This document shows positions 25,393 through 33,587 of a DNA stretch of 64,000 nucleotides, in pieces. Under the pieces are notes generated by a model, which had not been told where the DNA came from, made no database searches, and worked only from the letters and a program-made list of their open reading frames with translations. Each line of letters begins with the position of its first letter. Within the stretch, counting starts at the first letter, position 1. The DNA is from Pseudoalteromonas sp. UG3-2 (lineage in GTDB: Bacteria; Pseudomonadota; Gammaproteobacteria; Enterobacterales; Alteromonadaceae). The position numbers and the translations under genes were made by a program. Where the stretch lies: assembly GCF_037120705.1 (NCBI RefSeq), contig NZ_JAWLJU010000002.1, forward strand, positions 310,001-374,000, given 5' to 3'.

Positions 25393-28059
25393 ATGACCTA
25401 TAAATTACCACTCAGTGCGCTTAGCATGGCAGTCCTTGTTGGCATGAATCAACACGCTGTCGCAGAAGAAAGCGAACAAGTTGAACGCATTGAGGTGACA
25501 GGATCACATATAAAAAGAACAGATTTAGAAGGGCCTTCACCTATTCGTAGTTTGTCTGCTGACGATCTTGCTGCGACGGGCTCTACAGATCTAATTGGTG
25601 CACTACAAAAACTACCAGTTTCGGGTACTGGTACCTTTAGTACACAAGGTAACTCCAGTGATGACACTGCAAACGGTGGATCGAGTGTTGCTTTACGTGG
25701 TTTAGGCGCCTCATCAACGCTAGTACTAATTAATGGTCGCCGTGTTGCGGTAAGCCCATTCGCTAAAGACATTGAAACGTCTTTCGTTGACCTTAACACT
25801 ATTCCAGTGTCGTCAGTTAAGCGCATCGACATTCTAAAAGATGGTGCTTCTGCAACCTATGGTTCAGATGCAGTTGCAGGTGTAATTAATATTATACTCC
25901 GTGATGATATCGATGGCTTTGAAGTGGCAGGTAAAGTGGCCAATACCGCTGATGGAGGCGCAGAAGAGCAAAACTTTACCTTGCTTTGGGGTTCATCTAC
26001 TCGTAACGGTCATCACAACTTTACTCTGGATTACTTCAAAAGAGAGCACCTAACTTATGCTGACCGTGATTACACTGCTACGGCAGATCAGCGTTTTCGT
26101 GGTGGTAATAACTCATTAAGTTCATCAGGGATCCCCGGCAGTGTGGAAGTAGTCAGAAGTATGCTGACTGAAGAGCAGTGGCAAGGTTTACCTGTGCTAC
26201 GTATTGCCGATGATGGCACACCAGTGCGTCAGCAAATTTTTGCAGATGTATGGGGTAATGATAAGTGCGATCCAGAATTAATTATTGGCGATATTTGCCG
26301 TTATGACTATGCGCCCCACATGACAGCCGTGCCAGCAACTGAGCGTATTAGCTTTAACTACAATGGCGTACAAGAAATTACTGACGATATTGAAGGTTTT
26401 GCTGAGTTTTCCGCACAGCACGCATCGACCTTTATTCAAGGTGCCGGTAGCCCAAGCTTTACCGAATTATTTATGGATGGTGATAACCCTAATCACCCGT
26501 TATTTAACGACCCTGACCACTTCTTACATGGTGTAGATATTTCTATGCGTCGTCGTACAGTGGATATTGGAAACCGTAAAAAGGATGTTGACTCTGAATA
26601 CTACCGTGCTGTGCTAGGAGCGCGTGGTGTTTGGAATGCGTGGGACTGGGAAGTCGCGTACTCAGCTATTCGCTCTAGTGCCGTTGAAAAAGGCTTTGAT
26701 GGTTTCCCTAACAAGCTTAGAGCGCAGCAAGCCATTGACGAAGGTTTATGGAACCCGTTTGAACCAAGCACCAATACCGCCGAAGGCTTAGCCTTCTTCG
26801 AAACCACTACCACCCGTTATGGCGCTTCTACCATGCAATCACTTGATGGTACGGTGTCTGGTGAGTTATTTGAATTTGGTGCCGGCTATGTGGCCGCGGC
26901 GTTTGGCTTTGAGCACCGCTATGAGAAGATTGAAGATAACCCAGATAGCCAATACATTCGTGGTGAAATCTTTGGTACTGAAGCGACGCAAGCCAATGGC
27001 GATCGAGACAACACGGCGGTGTTTGCTGAATTCAACGTACCGGTACTGGATACTTTAGAGTTGCAATTGGCACTGCGTTATGAAGATTACAGTGACTTTG
27101 GTACCACTACGGATCCGAAAGTGGCATTCCGCTGGTCACCAGTTGATACCCTCGTGGTACGTGGCTCTTGGGGTACGGCATTTAGAGCGCCGTCGTTAGT
27201 TCAGTTACACTTAGGTAGAACCGATGAGTCGCCAAGTGTTATCGATAAAGAGCGTTGCCGTCAAACGGGTGCCGATGACGATTGTAGCCCATACGAATAC
27301 ACTGCAATTGTATCGGGTAACAAAAATCTTCAGCCAGAAGAGTCTGAAAACTACAACCTAGGTGTGGTTTGGCAAGCAACAGAAGACTTCAGCATTGGTG
27401 TTGATTACTGGAACTATGACCAAGAAGACTTGATCAAAAAGATTGGTGCGCAAAAGCTAGTTGACTGTTGTGGTACCGACCCTGATCTTGTGGTTCGTGC
27501 ACCGAATCAGGGTAGCACTCTGGGTCGTATCCTCTCTATCAACGATACCTTCGTAAATATTGGTGGCCGTGAAACAGATGGCTTTGACGTAAACCTTGCT
27601 TATGCTCTGACGACGCAAGACATGGGTGAATTTAAGTTTAACTATAACTTAACTTACGCATTGAACTTTGAAGAGCAATCATTCGAAAGTGATGATGATG
27701 GCAATACCTTTAATGTTGCTGAGGACCTAAACGGTGAATACCAGCACCCACAATTCCGCTGGACTGCAGGCATGGATTGGGCGAAAGGGGATTGGTTAGC
27801 CAATGTTGGCATCAACTACATCGACTCTTACAAAGATTTGGCTGACAGCCAAGGCAACAAGTATGAAATCGACTCTTACACTACGGTTGATACCAGCGTA
27901 AGTTACATTGGTGTACAAGATCTAAAAGTCACACTGGGTGCATCGAACCTATTGAACGAAGAAGCCCCACTGGCGCCTTCTGAATCAATGGGGATTGATA
28001 ACAAAACCCACAGCATCTTAGGCCGCCAGGCTTATGTGAAGTTCGCATATCAGTTTTAA
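25393..28059 (+). CDS. TonB-dependent outer-membrane receptor
   Basis: 888 residues. Signal peptide (about 1-24), then VERIEVTGSHIKRTDLEG, the usual start of the TonB box/plug in Alteromonadales receptors. The plug has VALRGLGASSTLVLINGRR, KRIDILKDGASATYGSDAVAGVINIIL; the barrel ends in the outer-membrane signature AYVKFAYQF. Two Cys-rich barrel loops (CDPELIIGDIC, CRQTGADDDC) are seen. The ligand is unknown: this subgroup (large, oar/iron-independent type) often imports oligosaccharides, peptides or vitamins. There is no Fur box that I can identify upstream and no degradative cluster beside it. AAGGGGAAACAGG supplies the ribosome site. Confidence 0.95.
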   Translation: MTYKLPLSALSMAVLVGMNQHAVAEESEQVERIEVTGSHIKRTDLEGPSPIRSLSADDLAATGSTDLIGALQKLPVSGTGTFSTQGNSSDDTANGGSSVALRGLGASSTLVLINGRRVAVSPFAKDIETSFVDLNTIPVSSVKRIDILKDGASATYGSDAVAGVINIILRDDIDGFEVAGKVANTADGGAEEQNFTLLWGSSTRNGHHNFTLDYFKREHLTYADRDYTATADQRFRGGNNSLSSSGIPGSVEVVRSMLTEEQWQGLPVLRIADDGTPVRQQIFADVWGNDKCDPELIIGDICRYDYAPHMTAVPATERISFNYNGVQEITDDIEGFAEFSAQHASTFIQGAGSPSFTELFMDGDNPNHPLFNDPDHFLHGVDISMRRRTVDIGNRKKDVDSEYYRAVLGARGVWNAWDWEVAYSAIRSSAVEKGFDGFPNKLRAQQAIDEGLWNPFEPSTNTAEGLAFFETTTTRYGASTMQSLDGTVSGELFEFGAGYVAAAFGFEHRYEKIEDNPDSQYIRGEIFGTEATQANGDRDNTAVFAEFNVPVLDTLELQLALRYEDYSDFGTTTDPKVAFRWSPVDTLVVRGSWGTAFRAPSLVQLHLGRTDESPSVIDKERCRQTGADDDCSPYEYTAIVSGNKNLQPEESENYNLGVVWQATEDFSIGVDYWNYDQEDLIKKIGAQKLVDCCGTDPDLVVRAPNQGSTLGRILSINDTFVNIGGRETDGFDVNLAYALTTQDMGEFKFNYNLTYALNFEEQSFESDDDGNTFNVAEDLNGEYQHPQFRWTAGMDWAKGDWLANVGINYIDSYKDLADSQGNKYEIDSYTTVDTSVSYIGVQDLKVTLGASNLLNEEAPLAPSESMGIDNKTHSILGRQAYVKFAYQF

Positions 28060-28080
28060 TTAAGTTGATAAACGCAAACC

Positions 28081-28105
28081 GCCGCGCTTAATGCGCGGCT
28101 TTTTT
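28081..28105 (+). terminator. Intrinsic terminator after TonB receptor
   Basis: GCCGCGC (28081-28087) pairs with GCGCGGC (28093-28099), a TTAAT loop, then six T residues. Confidence 0.92.
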
Positions 28106-28118
28106 ATGCTCAGCGAAT

Positions 28119-28757
28119 CTATTTAGCGGTGATGATTTGTCGGATCAAGGCTGCGGTTTTTGGCCCAATCCCCTCTACTTTTGATAATGCAAGCTCGCTG
28201 GCATTAAATACGGCTTCAGGTGAACCAAAGTGTTGTAGTAATGTTACGGCTAATTTCTTGCCAATTTGTGGGATCCCTTGTAAGAGGTATAGCTGTTTGC
28301 CGCGCAGTGTTTTTGGCCGATAGCCAAACCTCGGATTTGCTTCATTACGCTTGCGGCAACACTGCTGCGCGGAATAAAGCATCAAGTTTGCTGTTTCGCG
28401 CTGACACTGAGTGCGCAGTATTGTAACCCCAAACTTTAAGCTTACTGCAGCCAGAGCGCCGAGTACTGCCCGACGATCAACATTAAACGAGGATAGCTCC
28501 CGAGTTTGTCCTTCAATAACGATAAGCGGGGTATAGCAGGAGTCAGCAAGTTTCTTCGCTTGTGAAAATAAGCGACCATCTATGATTGAAATGACTAAGT
28601 CATTGATTTGCTTGCGCTCGATAATAAGCCAATTGTTTAAGAGATAATCGCCACAGTTTAAGCGCTGCTTGCGTATTTGAACACCAGGTATTTTGCTCAG
28701 TATTTCCTGCATTTCCCGAGGTTCACGGTCATCAATAAAGATATCGATATTGTGCAC
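28119..28757 (-). CDS. XPF/ERCC4-type nuclease with tandem helix-hairpin-helix
   Basis: 212 residues from a GTG start. Residues 4-130 form an ERCC4 nuclease domain with every catalytic piece of the archaeal/eukaryotic XPF family: IDDREPR (D9, D10, R11, E12), GDYLL (D37), IIERKQINDL (E47, R48, K49, D53) and the DGRLFSQ arginine. Residues 157-212 are two helix-hairpin-helix motifs (LQGIPQIGKKLAVTLLQHFG, VEGIGPKTAALIRQII), the classic (HhH)2 DNA-binding unit. XPF-type enzymes cut branched or flap DNA. The family is common in archaea and eukaryotes and uncommon in bacteria. The gene is monocistronic, between a TonB receptor and a symporter, with no phage genes near. Function in this host is unknown. 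Confidence 0.9.
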   Translation of the reverse strand: MHNIDIFIDDREPREMQEILSKIPGVQIRKQRLNCGDYLLNNWLIIERKQINDLVISIIDGRLFSQAKKLADSCYTPLIVIEGQTRELSSFNVDRRAVLGALAAVSLKFGVTILRTQCQRETANLMLYSAQQCCRKRNEANPRFGYRPKTLRGKQLYLLQGIPQIGKKLAVTLLQHFGSPEAVFNASELALSKVEGIGPKTAALIRQIITAK

Positions 28758-28885
28758 AGATCTTGTCCTTTTAATCTGAGTCGTTTGAGGTGATGTAAGT
28801 TTAGTTCAATTAATTGGCTTAGAGGGGAGCTGAACGGTTGCACTGAGTATATGCTATTTGATTATTATAAGTTTAAGTGAGGGGG

Positions 28886-28909
28886 TGGCGCAATCAAATG
28901 ATTGCGCCA
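28886..28909 (-). terminator. 11-bp perfect inverted repeat after symporter gene
   Basis: TGGCGCAATCA (28886-28896) and TGATTGCGCCA (28899-28909) are exact reverse complements separated by 2 nt. It begins 10 bp past the symporter stop. No U-tract follows on the minus strand. Confidence 0.5.
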
Positions 28910-28919
28910 ACTGAACTGT

Positions 28920-30248
28920 CTATGATTTTGAAGTCGTTTCTTCAAGCTCCCTTGCGGCGTCTGGGTCGTTAAAGATGTCTTCATCAAACTCTTTTTCCGA
29001 CTTGGCAACAGCACAGGTGACCATACAGTCGCCAGTCACATTGACTGCGGTGCGGGTCATATCGAGTAGTCTGTCAACACCAATGATCAGTGCAATCCCC
29101 TCAACCGGTAAGCCAACCTGATTTAATACCATAGCCAACATAATTAACCCAACCCCAGGTACACCAGCTGTGCCAACAGAGGCAAGAGTCGCGGTGAGGA
29201 TCACCATTAGGTAGTCATTAATGCTTAAGTCCACGCCAAATACTTGAGCAATAAATACCGTTGCCACCCCTTGCATAATCGCGGTGCCATCCATGTTGAT
29301 GGTAGCGCCAAGCGGCACGGTAAAGGATGCCACTGAGTTGTGAGCCCCTAACTTTTTGGTTGCCGTTTCTAGCGTCACTGGCATGGTGGCACTGGAGCTT
29401 GAAGTACTAAAGGCAAACATACAGGCATCTTTCATTTTCTTTAAGAAAGTAACTGGGCTTAAGCCGGTAAGTAGCTTGAATAAAATAGAGTAATTGATAA
29501 AAGCATGGATAAGCAGTGCCGCTAATACCACCATAAAGTATTTACCCAACTCAACAATCAAGCCCATATCAATGGTGGTAAATAATTTCGCCATTAGGCA
29601 AAACACACCATACGGCGCTACGTTCATTAATAAAGTAACCAGTTTTAGTACCACGGTATTTAAATCTTCAAATACTGCAGCCAAGCGTGCTCCAGGCTCA
29701 CCACTGAGTGCCATGGCAATGCCAAATAACAATGCAAACACAATGATTTGTAACATGTTACCACTGGCCATAGCATCGATAGGGTTGGTTGGGAACATAT
29801 TGATGATGACTTGCGTTAGCGTTGGCGCTTGCTTAGCGTCAAAGGTTGCCGAGCTTGGGATTTCAACGCCGCCACCAGGTGCGAAAAACAGTGCAAGCGT
29901 AATCGCGACGGTAATGGCAATGGCGGTGGTGATTAAATATAAACCGATGGATTTGCCCCCTAAACGGCCGAGCTTTTTCGGATCGCTTAAGCTACAGGTA
30001 CCGCAAACGAGGGAAATAAACACTAGTGGCACTACCAACATTTTTAAGCTGGCAATGAATATCTGGCCACCGATATGGAATAAGCCATCGACAAAAAAGC
30101 CTTTAATAGGCAAGTCGAACAGCCCTAGCGGGATAAGAATTTCTTTGTTGTCACCCAAGATGGCTTGCAGGATAAAGCCTAAAACGACGCCCGCAACCAT
30201 GCCTATCATTATGCGTGCCGTTAGGCCCATTTTTTTATTTTCTGACAT
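28920..30248 (-). CDS. Dicarboxylate/amino acid:cation symporter (DAACS family)
   Basis: 442 residues from ATG 30246-30248 (MSENKKMGLTARIMIGMVAG); the longer open frame to 30317 has no better ribosome site. Eight or so hydrophobic segments and two hairpins are present. Signature motifs: STSSSSATMP (re-entrant hairpin 1), NMDGTAIMQ (TM7), GTAGVPG and DRLLDMTRTAVNVTGD. This family (GltP, DctA, SstT, eukaryotic EAAT) imports C4-dicarboxylates or acidic/neutral amino acids with Na+ or H+. DRLLDMTRTAVNVTGD fits the glutamate/aspartate and dicarboxylate groups equally; I do not choose. It is divergent from the Ig-like lipoprotein gene. Confidence 0.93.
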   Translation of the reverse strand: MSENKKMGLTARIMIGMVAGVVLGFILQAILGDNKEILIPLGLFDLPIKGFFVDGLFHIGGQIFIASLKMLVVPLVFISLVCGTCSLSDPKKLGRLGGKSIGLYLITTAIAITVAITLALFFAPGGGVEIPSSATFDAKQAPTLTQVIINMFPTNPIDAMASGNMLQIIVFALLFGIAMALSGEPGARLAAVFEDLNTVVLKLVTLLMNVAPYGVFCLMAKLFTTIDMGLIVELGKYFMVVLAALLIHAFINYSILFKLLTGLSPVTFLKKMKDACMFAFSTSSSSATMPVTLETATKKLGAHNSVASFTVPLGATINMDGTAIMQGVATVFIAQVFGVDLSINDYLMVILTATLASVGTAGVPGVGLIMLAMVLNQVGLPVEGIALIIGVDRLLDMTRTAVNVTGDCMVTCAVAKSEKEFDEDIFNDPDAARELEETTSKS

Positions 30249-30419
30249 TGTCCTAACACTATAGATTGTAAAATCCGTAAAGCTTAACAGGCTTATAGCA
30301 GATGAACAGCATTTCAAGACAGAAAAACTTTAAAAGCTAAGAAAAAATTGTGATTTTAACGCTAAAATTGAGTTACTATTAAACGATAACAATATTAATT
30401 CAGCTAGGGAGAAAGGTAG

Positions 30420-33335
30420 ATGCCTTTATTGCGCTACTTTAGCATGCTTTTAGTCGCTGTATTTCTCACCGCTTGTGGCGGTGGTGGCAGTATAGAGAAA
30501 GAATCGAATAACACTGGTGGAGACTCCAGTGATGACAGTGTTTATGCGCTTTCATTATCAGGTGCTGTGGGCGAAAACACGAGTAATATTCTTTCCGAAG
30601 AAAACCCTCTTGTCATTACCGCAACGTTGACCAAAGATGGAGAAGCACTAGCAAATAGTCGAGTGCTATTTGAAACCGATGAGTTCGCAACCATGGAGCC
30701 CAGCTCAGGCTCAGTGCTAACCAATGAAAATGGTAAAGCGACAGTGACTTTAAAAGTGACTTCAGTTGTTGGTGCAGGCAGAGTCACGGCCAGTTACACA
30801 GATGGTGGAGCCAGCGCGTCTGCCAGCTTTGATTTTTCTTCCACCGGTGGCGGAGACGCAGGGGACGTTTTAGCCTCGGCCAAGCTAGAAAGCATGTTAT
30901 TGGTCGATTGCCCCGTAGGTTGGGATGGCAATCGCGAGCAAGCCGAAATCGATCCCATTGCTGAAGGCTGTAGCCAAGTAAACCAAGTTTCTTCCAATGA
31001 AACGGCAGAAATTTTTATTAAATTATCATCAAGCCAAACCAGTGATGGCATCGCCAATGCCTTAATTGCAGCGCAAACTACACTGGGTAATATTTTGCCT
31101 TCAACAGGTACTGCACTGACCGATAGCTTTGGTATTGCCATTTTAAAGTTTCAGCCAGGCAACCAAGGTGGAGCAGGCACTATTTCCATTAGTTCACCGG
31201 ATTACGCCGATGTAACTGACTCAGTAAACTTTAACGTTGGTGTGGCGCAATTAAGTGTCGCCATTGATAATGGCTTGGTGGATTCGAGTGGCGTACAACG
31301 TTCGCTATCAGCCGGTGGCAGTACCGTTATCACTGTTACTTTAACGGACGAAGAAGGTAATCTAATTAACAGCGCCTTAGAAGTGGCATTTAGCTCTTCT
31401 TGCTCACAAGCTGAACCGGCGTTAGCCGAACTGGATGAAATGGTTACCACTTCCAATGGCATTGCACGCTCTACTTATCGTGCAAAAGGCTGCCAAGGGG
31501 AAGATCGCATCTCAGTAACGATTCAAAATGGCAGCTCACCTATCAACGAAGAGACCACAATAGTAGTGGATAGCGCACAGGCGCAAGCGGTACAATTTTT
31601 ACCTAATGAAGCCGGCTTCAATTCATTTATTGCCTTGCCGCCAGGTGAAGGTGGCTTACCAACGCAATCGGTGGTGAGTTTTAAATTGGTGGATGCAGAC
31701 AACTTAGCGATCCCGCGTGCTCGAGTTGATTTTAGGCTTTCGGATGAACAAGGCTTAGCTACTCTAACGCAGGTGACGGGTAACACTAATGCCGATGGCA
31801 TTGTTCGCACAACAGTGCAATCTGGCATTGTTCCAGGTCCTCTAGTAGTCAGTGCTTGTTACATTCCAGAAGACGCCTACGCGAATTTACCTGAAGATGA
31901 AGCCATTACCTGTTGGACGGACATCGCGCAAAGGTGTAACGATGCGGATCCCAGCAACGACGATGCTAGGTGTCCTGAAGGTACAATGCGTACTATTCCA
32001 TTAGCGGAGCAAATTTTTGGTGTTTCTTCAAGTTTGGTGCTGAGCTCAGGTGTTACCGATCAAGACACGTTCGATGCATCACCCACCACGTTCAATACCA
32101 ATTCACTGAACTACAATGGTGTCACCACCGATATCACCCTATTTTTTGGCGATCAGTTTAATCAGTTTAATGCCGATGGTGTTGCCGCTACTGTGATTGC
32201 AGAAGCAGGGGCAATTGGTAGCCTAGATTCAGAGACAACCTATGACTGCCGAACCAATAATGCTACCTGTTCTGTGATTTGGCGCAGTCAAGGTGACCGT
32301 CCATTCACCGATCCGAAGTGGGGCAACCGCATTAATAGTATTGCACCAAGAAAGCAAGGTTCAGTGCCTAATACCTCAGAAAACTGGAACTGCGATCCTT
32401 ATTTTGGCGATCCGGCTCCTTGTATTGGTGGCATGACAAGACAAAAAGACGCGCCTGTTGAAGGCAACGATCCGTTTGCCGATGACCGTATCGTGATGGG
32501 CGGTCGAGTGAGTGTTCTTGCGTTTGTTAAAGGGCAGGAAACCTATGTGGATAAACCTTCCAGCGATGACGTTGAACGTCGCAATGGTCAATTTGATATA
32601 GGTGAATTCCGCGAAGAGTTTGATTTACCAGAAGCCTATCTAGACAGCAATGAAAACCTGCGTTTTGATGAAGTGGTGTGCGATGTCGCAGAAAATACCG
32701 GCCCTTGTTCACCTACCGGCACCGCCACAGGTGGCCATGATGACATTTGGATAGACAGTAATAATGACGGTATGTTTGACCAACCTGATGGCCGCTATAA
32801 TGGCCTGCTATGCTCTGCACAAGCCGAGGTTGAGGGCAAGTGTTCCAGAGAGTTAGTGAATGTCTTTAGACAGTTCGAGTTGGTGATGTCTGGTGACAAT
32901 GCCTTTACTCGCTTTGCGGTGCTTAAAGAAGATGTTGGAGGCAGTTGTACAAATACCAATGGCTTAGTGTTGGAGGCATCGGATAATGACTTGTACTGCG
33001 ATATTGAATCGGTAAACTTCACTGATGAAAATGCTTTGCAGTCGTTACCAGTGACCATTTTCTTCTCTGATCTGTTCGGCAACCCATTACCTGCAGGCAC
33101 AGAAATTGAAGTGTCGACCAATAACGGTGAGCTTGCCTCTGGCAACGTTTCATCTGCGGTGGGGAATACCAATACCGATCTAGCACAAAGCATTACTGTT
33201 ACCTTAGTGCAGGAAACGGAACCGAATAACAAAAGAGACGGTTTTTTAACTATTCAATACACTTATCCTGCCCTTGGCGATGATGACGAGCAGAAAACGC
33301 AATCTGCGGGAATATTCGTCCGAGACGCCGGATAA
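30420..33335 (+). CDS. Large lipoprotein with tandem Ig-like (invasin/Big_1) domains
   Basis: 971 residues. A lipoprotein signal is clear: LVAVFLTAC with C19 as lipidated residue, followed by a Gly/Ser/Asp linker. From 45 to about 510 there are four bacterial Ig-like units, each ending in an NENGKATVTLKV-type strand (also DSFGIAILKF, SNGIARSTYR, NADGIVRTTV). A Cys-rich middle region (about 510-720) follows, then acidic loops resembling calcium sites (DSNENLRFDE, DSNNDGMFDQPDG) and a final Ig-like unit (about 850-960). It is probably surface-exposed, in adhesion or matrix assembly, but that is inference from domain type. Monocistronic, with a strong terminator. Confidence 0.85.
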   Translation: MPLLRYFSMLLVAVFLTACGGGGSIEKESNNTGGDSSDDSVYALSLSGAVGENTSNILSEENPLVITATLTKDGEALANSRVLFETDEFATMEPSSGSVLTNENGKATVTLKVTSVVGAGRVTASYTDGGASASASFDFSSTGGGDAGDVLASAKLESMLLVDCPVGWDGNREQAEIDPIAEGCSQVNQVSSNETAEIFIKLSSSQTSDGIANALIAAQTTLGNILPSTGTALTDSFGIAILKFQPGNQGGAGTISISSPDYADVTDSVNFNVGVAQLSVAIDNGLVDSSGVQRSLSAGGSTVITVTLTDEEGNLINSALEVAFSSSCSQAEPALAELDEMVTTSNGIARSTYRAKGCQGEDRISVTIQNGSSPINEETTIVVDSAQAQAVQFLPNEAGFNSFIALPPGEGGLPTQSVVSFKLVDADNLAIPRARVDFRLSDEQGLATLTQVTGNTNADGIVRTTVQSGIVPGPLVVSACYIPEDAYANLPEDEAITCWTDIAQRCNDADPSNDDARCPEGTMRTIPLAEQIFGVSSSLVLSSGVTDQDTFDASPTTFNTNSLNYNGVTTDITLFFGDQFNQFNADGVAATVIAEAGAIGSLDSETTYDCRTNNATCSVIWRSQGDRPFTDPKWGNRINSIAPRKQGSVPNTSENWNCDPYFGDPAPCIGGMTRQKDAPVEGNDPFADDRIVMGGRVSVLAFVKGQETYVDKPSSDDVERRNGQFDIGEFREEFDLPEAYLDSNENLRFDEVVCDVAENTGPCSPTGTATGGHDDIWIDSNNDGMFDQPDGRYNGLLCSAQAEVEGKCSRELVNVFRQFELVMSGDNAFTRFAVLKEDVGGSCTNTNGLVLEASDNDLYCDIESVNFTDENALQSLPVTIFFSDLFGNPLPAGTEIEVSTNNGELASGNVSSAVGNTNTDLAQSITVTLVQETEPNNKRDGFLTIQYTYPALGDDDEQKTQSAGIFVRDAG

Positions 33336-33339
33336 TTTT

Positions 33340-33369
33340 AAAAATGCCAACTTTCGGGTTGGCATTTTT
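33340..33369 (+). terminator. Intrinsic terminator after Ig-like lipoprotein
   Basis: AAAAATGCCAAC (33340-33351) pairs with GTTGGCATTTTT (33358-33369) across a 6-nt loop. The 218 bp that follow up to topA hold no further clear element beyond a weak ATAGGT/ACCTAT pairing at about 33502-33525. Confidence 0.9.
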
Positions 33370-33587
33370 GTTTCTATTCCTTTATATTCCCGTGCCTTAA
33401 CCCTATATATAAGAATATGTTCCCATATTGGTTGATTATTGTACATAAATTGGATAATAAATCGGTGATCGGGGAAAAGTTCGTATTTTTAGCTTGTAAC
33501 AATAGGTGTTTGTAGATATACCTATAAGTAATTTAACGCCCAAGTAAGGGCAAAACATTAGACAGAATCGGTCAAAAATAGGCAGCT

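Noticed and set aside
29494..30264. 256-residue open frame antisense to the symporter
   Set aside because: Shadow of a hydrophobic gene on the other strand; the symporter motifs on the minus strand are unambiguous.
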